A DNA stretch of 64,000 nt, from contig NC_058193.1 of the NCBI RefSeq assembly GCF_907165205.1, positions 33,927,521-33,991,520 of the forward strand. Reading direction: 5' to 3'. Below are positions 11,686 to 23,677 of the stretch, in pieces. The first letter of the stretch is position 1, and each line of letters starts with the position of its first letter. A program made the translations under genes and the position numbers. The notes under the pieces are model-generated. The model ran no database searches. It was not told the DNA's origin and saw only the letters and a list, made by a program, of their open reading frames with translations. This DNA comes from Coccinella septempunctata. Taxonomy: Eukaryota > Arthropoda > Insecta > Coleoptera > Coccinellidae.

Positions 11686-12767
11686 TTAGCCTAATATAAA
11701 TTCAAACAAAATTTCAATGTCAAAATATTTTATTACTCAACATATATTCTCCTCCTAATTGGATACATTTATTACAACGAACCTGCAACGTCTCTAAACC
11801 TTTCAAAAAAAAAAGTTTCTTCTTGCTCTGCAAACCAGACCTCCACAGCTTTTATTACCTCCTCGTTGGAAGAAAATTTACGACCTTTTAAACTTTTTTT
11901 CAGATGAGGAAAGAGATGGTAGAGTGGTCAGTAATGTCGAATATAATCTCCGGTTATTGTTCTACCCTTATCAAAAAAATCAATCATGATAACTCCATGA
12001 CAATCCCAAAAAACTGAAGCAAGAACTTTTCCAGCAGATTTTTGGACACGAAACTCCTTAGGTCTTGGAAAACCAGAGTGCCGCCATTCCATCGATTGTT
12101 GCTTTGTTTCTGGATCGTAGAAATGTACCCAAGTCTCATCCATAGTAACAATTGGGTTTAAAAAGTCTACATCGTTTTCAAATCGAGCACAGATCGAACG
12201 CGATGCTTCTACCCTTGCAAGCTTTTGGTCAGCATTCGAACATTTGGGGATCCGTTTTGCAGCAATTTTTCTCATGTCCAAATTGACGTGAACTATATGA
12301 TGAACGCGTTCGTATGAAATATACAGTGCTTCAGATATCCGTTTTAGCCCAATTCGACGGTCTGATAAAATCATCTCATGAACTGCATCGATATTTTCGG
12401 GGACTGACACAGAAACTGGCCTTCCCGATCGGTCATCATCTTCAATGGAAAATTTACCTCTTTTGAAGCTTGCAGTCCAATTTTTCACGGTCGCATACGA
12501 AGGACATTAATCATCAAGGGTATTAAGCATATCTTCTTAAATCTGCTTAACTCTTAACCCTTTTAAATACAGATACTTGATGATGGCTCGATACTCCAAT
12601 TTTTCGATTTTCACAATTTCGGTGGACATCTTCTTTCTTTTAATTTATTGCGTAACTCTGGTTTACTATTTTGACCTCAAACTTCACACTGAAACTTCTA
12701 ATGACTTATTGTTCGTTGCTATGGTAACCCAATATTTTTTTTATGCATGGAACTGGTCTAGCCTAAC
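11686..12767 (-). pseudogene. mariner transposable element, inactivated
   Basis: Read on the minus strand, a mariner-family transposase is recognisable from about 12615. The N-terminal helix-turn-helix part carries two in-frame stop codons. An intact stretch of 186 codons (12488-11928) includes FKRG.FSIEDD.RSGRP, LDMRKIAAK, the first catalytic Asp in VTMDETWVHFYDPETKQQS, and KSAGKVLASVFWD. After GDYIRHY the frame stops and resumes near the family's C-terminus (HLKKSLKGRKFSSNEEV ... CIQLGGEYVE). About 70 residues holding the second and third catalytic aspartates (HQDNAP and the SPDLAPSD region) are deleted, and a poly-A run near 11810 causes a further frameshift. Imperfect ends (TTAGCC at 11686, GCCTAA ending 12766) fit mariner termini. 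It cannot encode an active transposase. Confidence 0.9.
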
Positions 12768-14720
12768 TAGATCTCAATACATCCTCGTACTCTTGAAAAA
12801 AATTACGACGAAGAAATGCCATTGAGTAAATACAGGATCTTTATAAATAATTGTAACATCGCAATGGGGGTCGAAATATCCTAATTTTGACTATTTCAAT
12901 GATTTTTATGCTTTTGGCAACAACATGTCCACGAGGAATTAAGAATGACTGTGACTATGTTGTTTGAGACCCTTCAGTGAGCAGGGGCAAACAATTATTT
13001 AAGGCCTACTGTCATTTTACAATAATTTTCATTTATAAAGACCCGGTATGTCAGAAAATATTCGAGTACTGGTGCATTCGCCACTTTGTTGCATGTACCT
13101 ACATGTACAACCAACTATACTATAGTGCAAAACATGGAAAGAGGTGAAGAGTTTTTTATACCTTTTATCTTTTCCAACATTCAGAAGAGGAAAACCTTCC
13201 TCAAATGGACGGTAAAAACACAATGTCTCCCCCAAAAATAATATTCCCAGCTTTCGATAAAACCCAATAGCAAGGGGTTAACTTTTATCCAACGAACCGC
13301 TGGCAACCAATCCAATTTTCAAGCCGAATCAAATGATGAATTTTTCACCTTCGGCGAATTCGATTAATGAAACTAATTCATCACCAAATCGAGACTTTTC
13401 AACGCAATTATACAAAGTGAAAAGACAGTTTTATTAGATAATCACCGAATGAATGTGTGGATGTATCGTTGAGCTAACGGTGAAAAAACTACAGGTCAGA
13501 ATGTCGTATGAATTTGCGATATTAAATTACAGGATGTCAATTTCAGGTATTTTAATACCTACGTGGAATTGTGCGTCACTCTTCACTCACTCTGTATAAG
13601 GTAAATTCGACTTTTGTAAATTGCCAGTACATAGAATTGAATTGAATTATGGAGGCTTTCCTCTTTTCTATGGAGTTTATTTTAAATTCTGAATGCGTTC
13701 ACACCATAGATTAATCTATGGTTCACACCATTCAAAATCTGCCTAAGACAAGGGAAAAATGCCACGTTTCAGAAATAATAATTGTTTTGATGACATCGAA
13801 TCAATCATCCCAGAACACTCATAAGTGAGCGGAAAAGATGATGGTTGCAATGATTGCGTGTCCAACTGTCGAAAATTAATTAAAATAATCGATTAGGAAC
13901 CTCGTTGAGGTGTGGGTGTGTTCCAGAAACGGGAACACAAATGGCTGATTCCCTATGGATTACTCTTTCATTAAAAGTTCTCACAGAGAGTTTTGTGTAA
14001 TTTGAAATTTTTCTAAGTATAGGTCGAATGTTGTGGACTCATAAGATGTTTTTTATAGGATAGAATAAGAATTTACTGCACCCAATACTGTAAATTTGTA
14101 ATTAGTTCGTTGAAAGATGTAATACATTCATTGAAGAATATTGTGTTGTTCTTTAAAAGTAGGTTTCAAGGAATCCAAGAGACTCTTTGGTGAACATGTT
14201 CTCTGAGTACCTATAAAAAGGAATTCAGCTGCTTAAATTTGGTAGTATGAATTCCAAAACCAATCTCCAATACAGAGCTTTTGTGTAGTTTCCTTCAGAA
14301 CTAGATAAGATGAAAAAATCTTACTTTATAATGAAACAGAGATGAGGATTTTTTACAAGACATTACATTACATTAACTTTTTACAGATGACTGAGTGAAG
14401 TGAAAAGAAACATTCATTTTTCAGGAATTATATTACCTGAATTCTTTCAGTTAATTTAAGCTGAAGATTATGCGTTAAGAATGAGGTGACTGAATAGAAA
14501 AACTGCCATTAAAATTCAGTTTTAATTACCAACAGCGGATGGAAAAGAACGCTTCTAGTTTATTTTTCTTCACATTTTTTTTTCCATCCACGACTGTTCG
14601 ATAACTCAATTGTCGCTAGGAGAAGTTCATCAATTGATTCATTCAATTGAATAGCAGAAAGCCAACGTTATAATCCTCTTCATTCGTGAAATTTTCCTCC
14701 AATAACCAATTTTCCATCGG
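12768..14720. other. Intergenic, no gene seen
   Basis: Nothing coding was recognised. There is a perfect 20-base palindrome at 13703-13722. The stretch just before 14725 is the likely promoter region of the first odorant receptor. Confidence 0.5.
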
Positions 14721-14724
14721 TAGA

Positions 14725-17235
14725 ATGGAAATCTATGAAAATATGAGCCGAATCCAGGGTTAGTATACTCGTGAAAAGATTAGCTTAAATTTTCACAATA
14801 CATAATTGAAATTCAAGTACTTTTCAATGATTTCAGAGCGTAAAAAAAAAGGCAAGGACTACCTACAGCCATTCGTTCAAATAACATACGATTTGATGAT
14901 ACTCAAATACACGAAACCTGTTCTGTCCATTTGTTACTCGACCTATTTTTTCTCCATTGTTTTGGGAGTCCATGGTTTTGTGACAACAGGGGACACACAT
15001 TTTATTGCACAATACGGATCCACCTTAGGTCTTCAACTATTTGTGAGTACTGCCATTCCAGATGGTTTCAAGTATATTTTATGATGGCATATGAATTTCA
15101 GATGTTTATAAATTTGGGTGCCATCCTGCTCAACCTGGACCAGTTCAAGGAATTCTTCGTGTGGTATAGAAGAGTTAGGCCTCCTTATGAAATCATGGAT
15201 AAGGAGCTAATTCGAAAAGTTGAAGTATACTCAAAGTTGGCCATTGCCATAGTTATGCTGATCTATTTTTTGACCGTTATCTCTTATATAACGCTGACCT
15301 TAGGATACGGGTATTTCAATAGAGTCTCCTATATACGAGTATGGATCTTGGCCAACATGCCAGAACAATTCTTGATGTTGGTCATCCTTCTGCATGGTAT
15401 CGATGCCATAGCAGCATTTGTGATGGTCTCTAGCCCAACAGCCGTGATATATTTTGGTATATCCGGCGTGTTTCAGATCATGCTGATCAATCAGTTCGTT
15501 AAGAAGATCTGTTATACTAAAATTCCAGCTGGAGAGAGATATAATTCTGAACTTTACCAGAAATTGGTCGAGCAGCGAATGAAGATTTGCGTGATTTTGC
15601 ATGATCAAGCTATAAGGTATATAATGATTGTAAAGAGTCTATTGTTTGCCTATCAGCCAATTCATTATATAGGCTGAGTCAACAGTGCTCGATAACTCTT
15701 AGAAATTTTGCACTAGGAGAATGATTCAAACTGAAGAAGACTTGAAAACTCTTGGAGAATTCGATAAAAAAAAAATCAAACATTTATCTCGAACGGTTTT
15801 CAAGGTATGCTTTCTCTTTAAAACCATCATAACCATGAAATTTGTCGGAGAAAGTCAGGAATTACATGTAGATTCCTGATTCAGGAAATGATATGTTATT
15901 CTGATTTGAAATAGAAGGGAGATATCGTGGTTTTCACCACTTTGGGACCACCCTGTAGAGTCAAAAATAATTTAAGCTTGTGCACTGAGTTGAATCGACT
16001 CCGACAGAGCTTGAATCCTTCTACTAGCCCAAAATTTTTCAGGGTTATCGACGTATTTTTCCTTATCGAAATCCTATATTGGATCAACTTTCATGAGACA
16101 AAAAAACAAAGTAATGTTTTGGGTTTTCAGTACGTCCATAGCAGCAGGCGATTTGATTTATGCCCAAATGATTTTGTTTTTTTTGGCGTCTATAATAATG
16201 GGAGCATCTTTGATGTTGGGAATCATCTCGGTAAGATTAAATTTTTTGAGAAAATGTAAGTTGTAACCGAGGTTGTAACTCAGGAGATCTATGTTATATC
16301 TTCTAACATGTCCAATATTTATACGGAAAGTGCTGTAGATAGACACTTTTTATATATTCAAAACGTTTATCCCATCTGAGTCCTATCGGACATGTGTTCA
16401 ATATTACTGGAAGAAAGATGGCAAACTTCCTCATCCTCCTTAGAATCTCTTCAACACGATTTGCAAAACGTGGGAAGACATAAAACACTACGCATTTAAC
16501 CATATCGTTTCCATCCATCCATTGAATCTTCCAGGGAATATACTGGGTGAATCTTTGACCCGTACAAATTTTTTCCTTTACCAATTCTTCCGAATCGGCT
16601 CGGTTTAAAAGATACAGGCTGTTTAAAAACTATGCACACACTGATATTCAATCTCAAATCATTTTTAGGCATATTCAGAGAAAGAATACATTGCATTTTT
16701 CGGACTGAATATGTATGGTTTGTGTAGCACGCTCTGTGGTATTGTATACACCTCAATCGGACAAATTATAAAAAATGAGGTATGTACTAGATTCACGATA
16801 TTTCAAGTGATGACTGGTAATTTTGATTGGAAACTGATGAACGAATCAAAACATTTTTCTTTGGTATTTTCAGTCAGAACGCATATGGTATTACCTCGTA
16901 CAACTTCCATGGTATTACATGAACAAAAAGAATCGGAAGATATATTCAGTTCTGCTGAGGAAATCAGAAAAGCCTATAGCTTTGAGTGGAGATCTTATAG
17001 AAGTAAATTTCTTACTTTTTGTGAAGGTAGGTTTGATTTTTCATATTCGAATTTTTAGATTTCATCCCACTCATCAATGGAAATTATAAACATCGTTCTC
17101 AAAAAAGAGGAGTAGAACTATACTGATTTTGAGGGTAAAAGAATCAGACTTTTAGGTTGTTTTTTTTTTCAGATTTTTAGGGCACTGTATTCAGCAGCAG
17201 CTGTTGTACTTCGGATGTCTCCAACATCAAATTGA
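14725..17235 (+). CDS. Odorant receptor (7tm_6), gene 1
   Basis: Seven coding exons give 393 residues with continuous phase: 14725-14758, 14837-15042, 15102-15616, 16131-16230, 16669-16779, 16874-17026 and 17173-17235. The short first exon is the least certain. It has a good donor (AGG|gttagt) and supplies the missing N-terminus (MEIYENMSRIQ...). The alternative is the in-frame ATG at 14827. Hydrophobic stretches match the seven-pass insect OR fold. The C-terminus shows the family signature: WYYMNKKNRK, VLLRKSEKPIAL, EVNFLLFVK, then IFRALYSAAAVVLR. Insect ORs are odour-gated cation channels formed with Orco in antennal neuron dendrites. Intron 3 holds a copy of the dispersed repeat. AATAAA is at 17283. 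A paralogue lies tail-to-tail just downstream. Confidence 0.9.
16545..16632 (-). repeat. Dispersed ~100-bp repeat, copy 3 (in OR1 intron)
   Basis: Minus-strand match to the family: GAATCTTTGACCCGTACAAA, TTCCGAATCGGCTCGGTTTA, AAAGATACAGGCTGTTT. It lies between OR1 exons 4 and 5. Confidence 0.75.
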
Positions 17236-17848
17236 TCCATGATTTTTGAGTATCATCACTTAAAATTAATCTGTTTATAAACAATAAATCTCCACAGTGC
17301 ATTTACTGCATTCATTTATTACAAGCACTGATACAATAAATTATAAAAATTGATGGTCTATCTTTTGTCCTTGGAATGAATAAATACAGAAGAGTCCTCC
17401 TGTTAATTCAGGGGAATCTGGAAAACATTCAAAACAGATTTTCCTGAAAGATGCACAAAGGGGGATAAATTACTCCAGTTGATCGTAATACAAGATATCA
17501 GTGTTCTATTTGACGTTATCTGAGAAACTCATACTTCCTCATTTTTGTTGTGGGCATGTTTTTTTACAGCTGGCATGAGGAGATTTTAAGAATTTGGACA
17601 GGTAGGTATCTATACCACTTCTCTGTCTTCCACAGAAGGCAGATTTTTATGTTTTGAATCAAATATTTGATTGAAATACATTGAAGAAATGTGGATAAAG
17701 GAAAGCTCTCAACTGCTATAAAATAAATAGAATGAATTCGATGCTGAAAACTTTATTGAAGTGTGAAATTTAATTGTACATCATATATTGTTAAACTAAG
17801 ACTCCATGAACAAATTTTTGTAATGAACTGTTCTTTTTCTTCCTGTTT

Positions 17849-19561
17849 TTATTCCAACCTAGGTTGAAATCGAGTGATGATGGCAGCGACAGAATAAAGA
17901 GATTTAAAAATCTGAAAAAAAGTATTTGAAATTTTAGATCTGCGAAGAAAATAGAATGAAATTGAAAACTCACCCTAACTACGAGCAGAAAATTCACTTC
18001 CAGTATGTTAGTTTGACAGGATATCGGCTTTTCAGCTTTCCTCAGCAACACAGAAAACATTTGGCGATTGTTCTTATTCATATAATACCAAGGTAGTTGC
18101 GTCAGAAGATAATAACTGTGTTCTGACTAAAAAAACATGGAAATAATCTACAGGGTCCAAAAAATTTGAAACCGAATTCAGTGATTTTGACTCTGAGATA
18201 GAATTTCACATCTCTCACCTCATTTTTCAATAGCTGAGAAAAATAGATATACAACCATACACAAATGAGGTAGTTAACAGTGCCAGAAAATATTCCTATT
18301 AGAAAAACGTTCATTTCTTCGAAATCAAGCTGTAAATGAAGATCATTGAAATTCCCAATCTCAAGATATGTCCATATTTTGCTGGCAATTAGGAATTAAA
18401 TGATTGCTTACCGCTAAGATGAACAAAAGCATGGAACTACCTAGTATCAAAGATCCAAGAGCCACCAGAAGTACCGGTATGTATATCATTTCTGTGCCTA
18501 GGAGGGAAACACTGCAATAAATCATCAGTTTAAATTGAAGAATTCTTCCTGTTGGTTGATAATGTAGTTTTTTGTGAGTCCAATCACATCTTGAATAGAA
18601 AAAACTACATTCCAAGGGCTAAGGGCTTTGAAGCATGCAAACTAGATAGTGATTAGATGAATTTGATCTTAGTAACCAAATAGGAAGTTCGATTATTTTG
18701 CCATTACATTTTTTCATTTCAAACTTGCTTGATTCCCTTCCAAAGTTTCAAAACTAGTCAAAGGTTCTGCTGAAAATGAAAGAATTGAACTCACTTGATC
18801 AGTTTCTCGTGCATCATTATGCAAATTTTCAATTTCTGGCTCACTATCCTCTGAAACAGCTCCGAATTGTACAGTTCTTCTTCCAGAAGGCTGGACTCAC
18901 ATATTGTTTTTATCAGTTCGTTTAAATATTTCACATGAACAATATCGACGATCTCGAAGTAAACCAGTAAGAAAGGCATCGAAACTGTGGAACATATAAT
19001 GGGAATATCCAACAAACTTATTGAGTATCCCACAATCGAACAAGTGGTAGCTGAAAAATTTTGGCAGATCCAAACACGTAGGTATATAATGTCTTTGAGG
19101 ATATCTTGACTACACAGAAGGGTGAGGCTGGTGCAAATTCCTAACAGGTAATTGATGCAAGTGACGAATTTTATGACTGCAACCATTCCCTCTACTTCTG
19201 AGAGTAGTTTGGAATCGGATAACTCGAATGCGAATGTTATTTGTTCCACTTTTTTTCCATATTTATAAACTTCATCATAAGTTACCAGGAGTATCCACAA
19301 GTTCTCTGTCAGCTTGAAAATACGAATTTTATTTAACGTTGTTGAAATTGATTTATCTACCTTTTTTTATTTTCTGAAAACGATGATACTTACGAATATT
19401 TGTACGCCAAGAAACGCTCCATATTTGAGCAAACTTTCGTAGTCAAACGAGCTTAGGAGTTGGTGAATAGTCATCAAGATGGATAAAATGTAAAGAGTTA
19501 TTCCAACAAAGAAAATCAATTTGGGGAACCAATATTTTAGGGTGAGAGACATATTGAACAT
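17849..19561 (-). CDS. Odorant receptor (7tm_6), gene 2
   Basis: Coding exons in transcript order are 19561-19394, 19312-18795, 18511-18412, 18329-18219, 18126-17974 and 17911-17849, giving 370 residues from the ATG at 19561 with continuous phase. The open frame extends upstream to a possible acceptor near 19620, so about 20 N-terminal residues plus a short first exon (as in gene 1) may be missing. The last four exons are exactly 100, 111, 153 and 63 bases, identical to gene 1. The C-terminal signature is WYYMNKNNRQ, VLLRKAEKPIS, EVNFLLVVR, IFKSLYSVAAIITR. It is a paralogue in convergent orientation, with stops about 600 bases apart. The minus-strand AATAAA lies at 17752-17757. No frame disruption is seen, so the gene looks functional. 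Confidence 0.88.
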
Positions 19562-19621
19562 TTTCCTCAGAGGATCCTTCTGAATACGCTCCTGTTCAGT
19601 GAAATCTGTGGGAGATTCTAA

Positions 19622-20680
19622 GTAAAATTTTCAGGCGGAATAAAATCTTCAAGTTTTAGTTTTTTCTAAAGTCATTCTGTCCAAAAATAGATTAATGCTG
19701 AGGGTGAAAATCTTTTTCTTGGAGAATCATGAAAACCTGATGAAATCATAATTTGTGAAATGATTCTTTTTGAAACGTCCAAGCTTGAAACTATAGATGA
19801 CAATTTACTAAACAACTTATCATCCACTCTGAAATTTCAGTGATTAAAATTAACTAAATTTACATTTTTGAAACAGATCACGAACTATGCAGAAAATGGA
19901 ACCACTAAGAATTACGAGAATATAAGAATTACCAGATACATATCGCAACCTCTCGAAGTAACCCATATTTTCGGTATTATTCTCTTGGAAACATCAAATA
20001 TTGAAGTGAGGGACGAAAAGTTAGAATATTCAAAAACTGATCGAAAATTTAAACTGCGAATTGAAATGAAATATTTAACAGCACTAGAGAAATTGAAATT
20101 ATATTGGTGAATACTCATCAGAAATATTATTTTCTTCATTAATACTGGGTCGAAATGATCTTCCTAATAGGATAATCATCAATTTTTCACCTTAATCGTT
20201 CACTTTTGGAAGTCGCACATTTTCCATTAATTTTTATTGAAACTAACGCCAACCTAACCAACTATGTATTCATGATTTAAGGTAGACACTGTTTGGGCTA
20301 ATTCGTTGATTTCTGTCAGTTTTTGTTCCTTTTTTCAAAGTAGAATATACCATTGAATTATTTCGACTTGAATTCGAGACATATTCTGTAAGTGACGAAA
20401 TTTTCAAGACATTTGAGGATATTACCTTTGAGTTCTCAACCCCCATACAATGTGGGTTAATACTCAGTGATATTACTTTTCAAATAGTTCCTTTTAAATG
20501 AGAACCATGCCTTCAAAAAGAGTTTTTATGACGCCATAATAAATAACGCCATTTCGTATAGGATTTTTCTTTCAATTTTGAGAATACAGCTAGGTCTCTG
20601 TGAGACTACTGAGATTTAGATCATCTTTTTTGTCCAGTTGAAATTTGTTGGATCAATAAATACAGAATTATCCACAAGAA
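19622..20680. other. Between OR2 and GPA2, no gene assigned
   Basis: A short upstream exon of OR2 may lie in 19640-19800. An 80-codon plus-strand ORF at 19868-20110 has no recognisable feature and was not called. Confidence 0.4.
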
Positions 20681-20777
20681 ATAATTTATTCAGTCAGTAT
20701 AATATTTACAATAAATATATCCCATATTGTAACAATCACAAATTCGATGCGGTTAGGCGCCTTTCACACAGTGCTGT

Positions 20778-21976
20778 TCAGTCCTTCTTGCAGTGGTAGC
20801 AGGAGCAGCTGGTGGCCGACTTGAAGGTGAGCGTTCGAATCCCGTCAACGCAAAGAACACGAGCTTCCACTGGTTCAGTCTCCATGATGTTGCAGCATTG
20901 GCCAATTGACGTGATCGGTTGGGCAGGGTTGACTTTGTGATGGGTTGGTACTGCCCAGCTCTCACAATAGCCCCTACAGGCGTTTGTGGTCATTTTGAAC
21001 TCCACGCAATCTGGTATACTGATTTTCCTAGTGTGACCTGCGCACAGAATATAACATGTTAGTTATTGGTTGTTATGTTGGTTATTGGTTGAGGTATTAA
21101 CTTTCTAATACTTCTTTCTTAAGGACGCAAACTCCCTTTAAAATCTACAACCCAGTGTTATTCCTCGATATTTCTTCCTCCTTTAATCTATAAACCAAAT
21201 CTCATAACTTATACCCCTTACAATGTGCCTGCTTCGTTTTGGTTTGGCCAGCCTGTATATATATTATCGAACGAAATACGTATTAGCCATCATATTTTAC
21301 ATGTACTTGACTCAATTCAACCTGGTGAGAAGAATAGAGGATAGGTGTGTGAAATTCATTCTAGTTATTTGAATAATGATTCATATATCTATCACGAAAT
21401 CATTTTAGTGGATGGGAGTTGAACAGTACTCCATTTGCCAATGGGCTTGTGTACGGGTCAGCTGTCAGATATGTGGGTGAAAGTATCAATCACAAATATT
21501 CAAATCAAAATTAACTGGACATAAATTTTCAGTTTGGTTATTCTAGCTAAATAACGTTGTGTGTAAATTGGTTCATTTATATCAGTTTTTGCTTGAAAAT
21601 ATTCCACAATTTTCAGAGTTCAATTTTTCAGGCTCTATAGCACTATACGTATAAATAATAGTTATTGACTTAGAGGATCATAAGTAGAAAATGTTACTGT
21701 GATGCTAAAGAAAAAACCTGTAGAAAAATTGATGATTCAAGAAACTTTTCCTCCAATTACTATTGTAACTTTTAAATATATCTATATTTATTTCCAATGA
21801 AAGAATTTTTGGTATTAATTTCTTCATAGATGAATATTTATAGTATAGACATACAGAATTCACTCACCCACTTTATGACATCCTGGTTTTCTCCAGCCAT
21901 CAGTTTCCATCGCTGTATTGATGAGGAAAGCATTCAGAATCGGTAACAAATTTATTAAAAACCAACTGACGAGCAT
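20778..21976 (-). CDS. Gpa2: Glycoprotein hormone alpha-2 (thyrostimulin alpha subunit)
   Basis: Coding exons are 21976-21868 and 21037-20778, joined in phase 1 (GTGG|gtgagt ... gcgcag|GTCAC), giving 122 residues. The ATG is preceded by a CTTTTTCCAG acceptor, so a 5' untranslated exon exists upstream (candidate donor at 22887). Residues 1-~20 form a signal peptide. Ten cysteines lie in the alpha-2 cystine-knot order. Blocks include RKPGCHKVG, HTRKISIPDC, TNACRGYCESWAVP, ITSIGQCCNIMETEPVE, RTLTFKSATSCSCYHC, ending KKD. The C-terminal CSCYHCKK matches invertebrate GPA2. It dimerises with GPB5 to activate LGR1. The partner gene lies ~18 kb away in the same window, facing it. A minus-strand AATAAA is at 20685-20690. 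Confidence 0.94.
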
Positions 21977-21977
21977 T

Positions 21978-22880
21978 CTCTGGAAAAAGAGACAATATTC
22001 ATTTTTGTTACGAACATTATGCAGTTAAGAACACATTACATTATAGTGTCAATAATTATAAACATCTAGTATTCAGAGAAAATGGGATGCGTTTGATATA
22101 GCTATGAAATTATTAGAATTATAATCAAACTGAAAATGATTTCAGAAATGCATTTTTAATGGTCGCAAAATGGCGAATGCGATGGTTCCTATTATTATTT
22201 TTGTTTTTTAGTGGGCGGATGATTGGTTTTCACCATTTTTAGTACTCATTTAGAAATTTATCGAAAGTCAACTGAAAAACATCCAGAAAAAGAGACAATA
22301 TTCATTTTACTCAATTATTTATGAACATTCAATGCATTCTCTACCACATCAAATTACTCTACATACATAAACTCTAGGATTTCAGAAATAATGTAGAGTA
22401 CTTATAATACTTATAAAAACATAAAAATTACAATCAAACTCTAACTGAACGCAAAAACGCATTTTATTTTTGTTGCTAAATGGCGGATGCGATGTTTCCC
22501 ATTAATTGCTTGTTATAGTTGTTAATGCAAAGAAGAATTTTGATTTCCACATTCTTTTACTCATTCAGAAAAAAAAGACATCAAACTTCTTATATTTTGC
22601 ATTTCAGAAAGTTTTCCGTTACTTCGTAGGATTGTCCTTTCGATTCAAACATTTACTTAATTGAAGACCAACATATTTTCTACATAGAATAGTTTAAAAA
22701 ATGATTACTGTAGTGCAGACTAATATTATAAAAATCACAAGATCAACAAGTATCCCTACTTTTGAAAAACTAAGCGCTTATTTGGACCTCAAGCAATCAT
22801 GCAACTTGATGGAAAGATATCGAACAATCCATTTCAGCAAATTGAGAGAAGGAACTATTTAAAACGTAATCTCTTCATTA
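21978..22880. repeat. Diverged ~300-bp tandem duplication in the GPA2 5' intron
   Basis: AGAGACAATATTCATTTT occurs at 21989 and again at 22291, a spacing of 302. Each is followed about 170-200 bases later by a GCAAAATGGCGAATGCGATG-like block (22166, and near 22480). A third, weaker copy may begin near 22570. The duplication includes the splice-acceptor side of the intron. Confidence 0.6.
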
Positions 22881-22887
22881 GGCTCAC

Positions 22888-22965
22888 CTGAGTTTCGCTG
22901 TACAGGTATCAATTTTCAGCTTTGACGGCGTTCACCAGCCATCTAATGAGAACTTTGCAAGAGTA
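22888..22965 (-). other. Probable 5' untranslated exon of GPA2
   Basis: On the minus strand CGAAACTCAG|gtgagc is a strong donor with its cut at 22888/22887. It would splice to the acceptor directly before the GPA2 ATG. A TATA-like AATATAAC at about 22967-22974 suggests a start just below. The exon start is not fixed. This is inference from splice-site quality only. Confidence 0.4.
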
Positions 22966-22974
22966 TTCGTTATA

Positions 22975-23677
22975 TTCTCTCTCTACAACTCCGGAGTTTC
23001 ACCCCTCTCACTATCGAAACGCCTACTCTCCGTATTCGTTGTTTTTTTCACCCCCTCACAATTGGCGAAACCCGTGACACTTAAGTTTTCTTCGTGAAAT
23101 GGGGCGAAGAGCCTTAATAGAAATCCTCTCATTATGGAAATGATGACCTTTTTCTTCGCGAAACATCGCTTTAATTGAAAATTGTATACAGGGTTCAAGT
23201 TGAAGAAAAATTTAAAGGGCGATTTTTTTGTCACTAAATATGTCCCTCTTTATTTTGAGCAGTCCCTGATAAGATACAGCTCCCTACAGACACCTGAAAA
23301 GCAATTTTTTTCGACATCAAAAATAACTGTCTTCCAATAATTCACTTCAACTGCTTCAACAGTATGTATCCTGAAAATGAAGGCTTTCCGGATATAGGTT
23401 CATATAAAATGAAGTTTTTCTACTATTTTCGACGTAGAATATACCATTTTTAATCTAGTTTCGGGAAATCCTGTATAATATTTGTAGAGTGCGAAATATT
23501 TTTTGAATTAAATGTAGGAAATACAGCGCCATCTATCTGGAGGACTGAGAAGCTTCTTAATAATTTTCCAGACACTTGACGTTGGCAGCACTTCTAACCT
23601 GAAAATTTCTTAATTTTCATTCCACGGAAATTGTTTACGTGACATAAATCGAGTGCATTTGAATAATTTTCTGAAAT
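22975..23677. other. Shared upstream region of GPA2 and the TPRG1-like gene
   Basis: The two genes diverge from this ~700-base stretch. I see no coding exon. The 83-codon minus ORF at 22983-23234 has no recognisable feature. Confidence 0.4.

Noticed and set aside
15300..15608. 102-codon minus ORF
   Set aside because: Antisense to the large exon of odorant receptor 1.
19868..20110. Overlapping ORFs on both strands between OR2 and GPA2
   Set aside because: No recognisable motif, no splice context and AT-rich composition.
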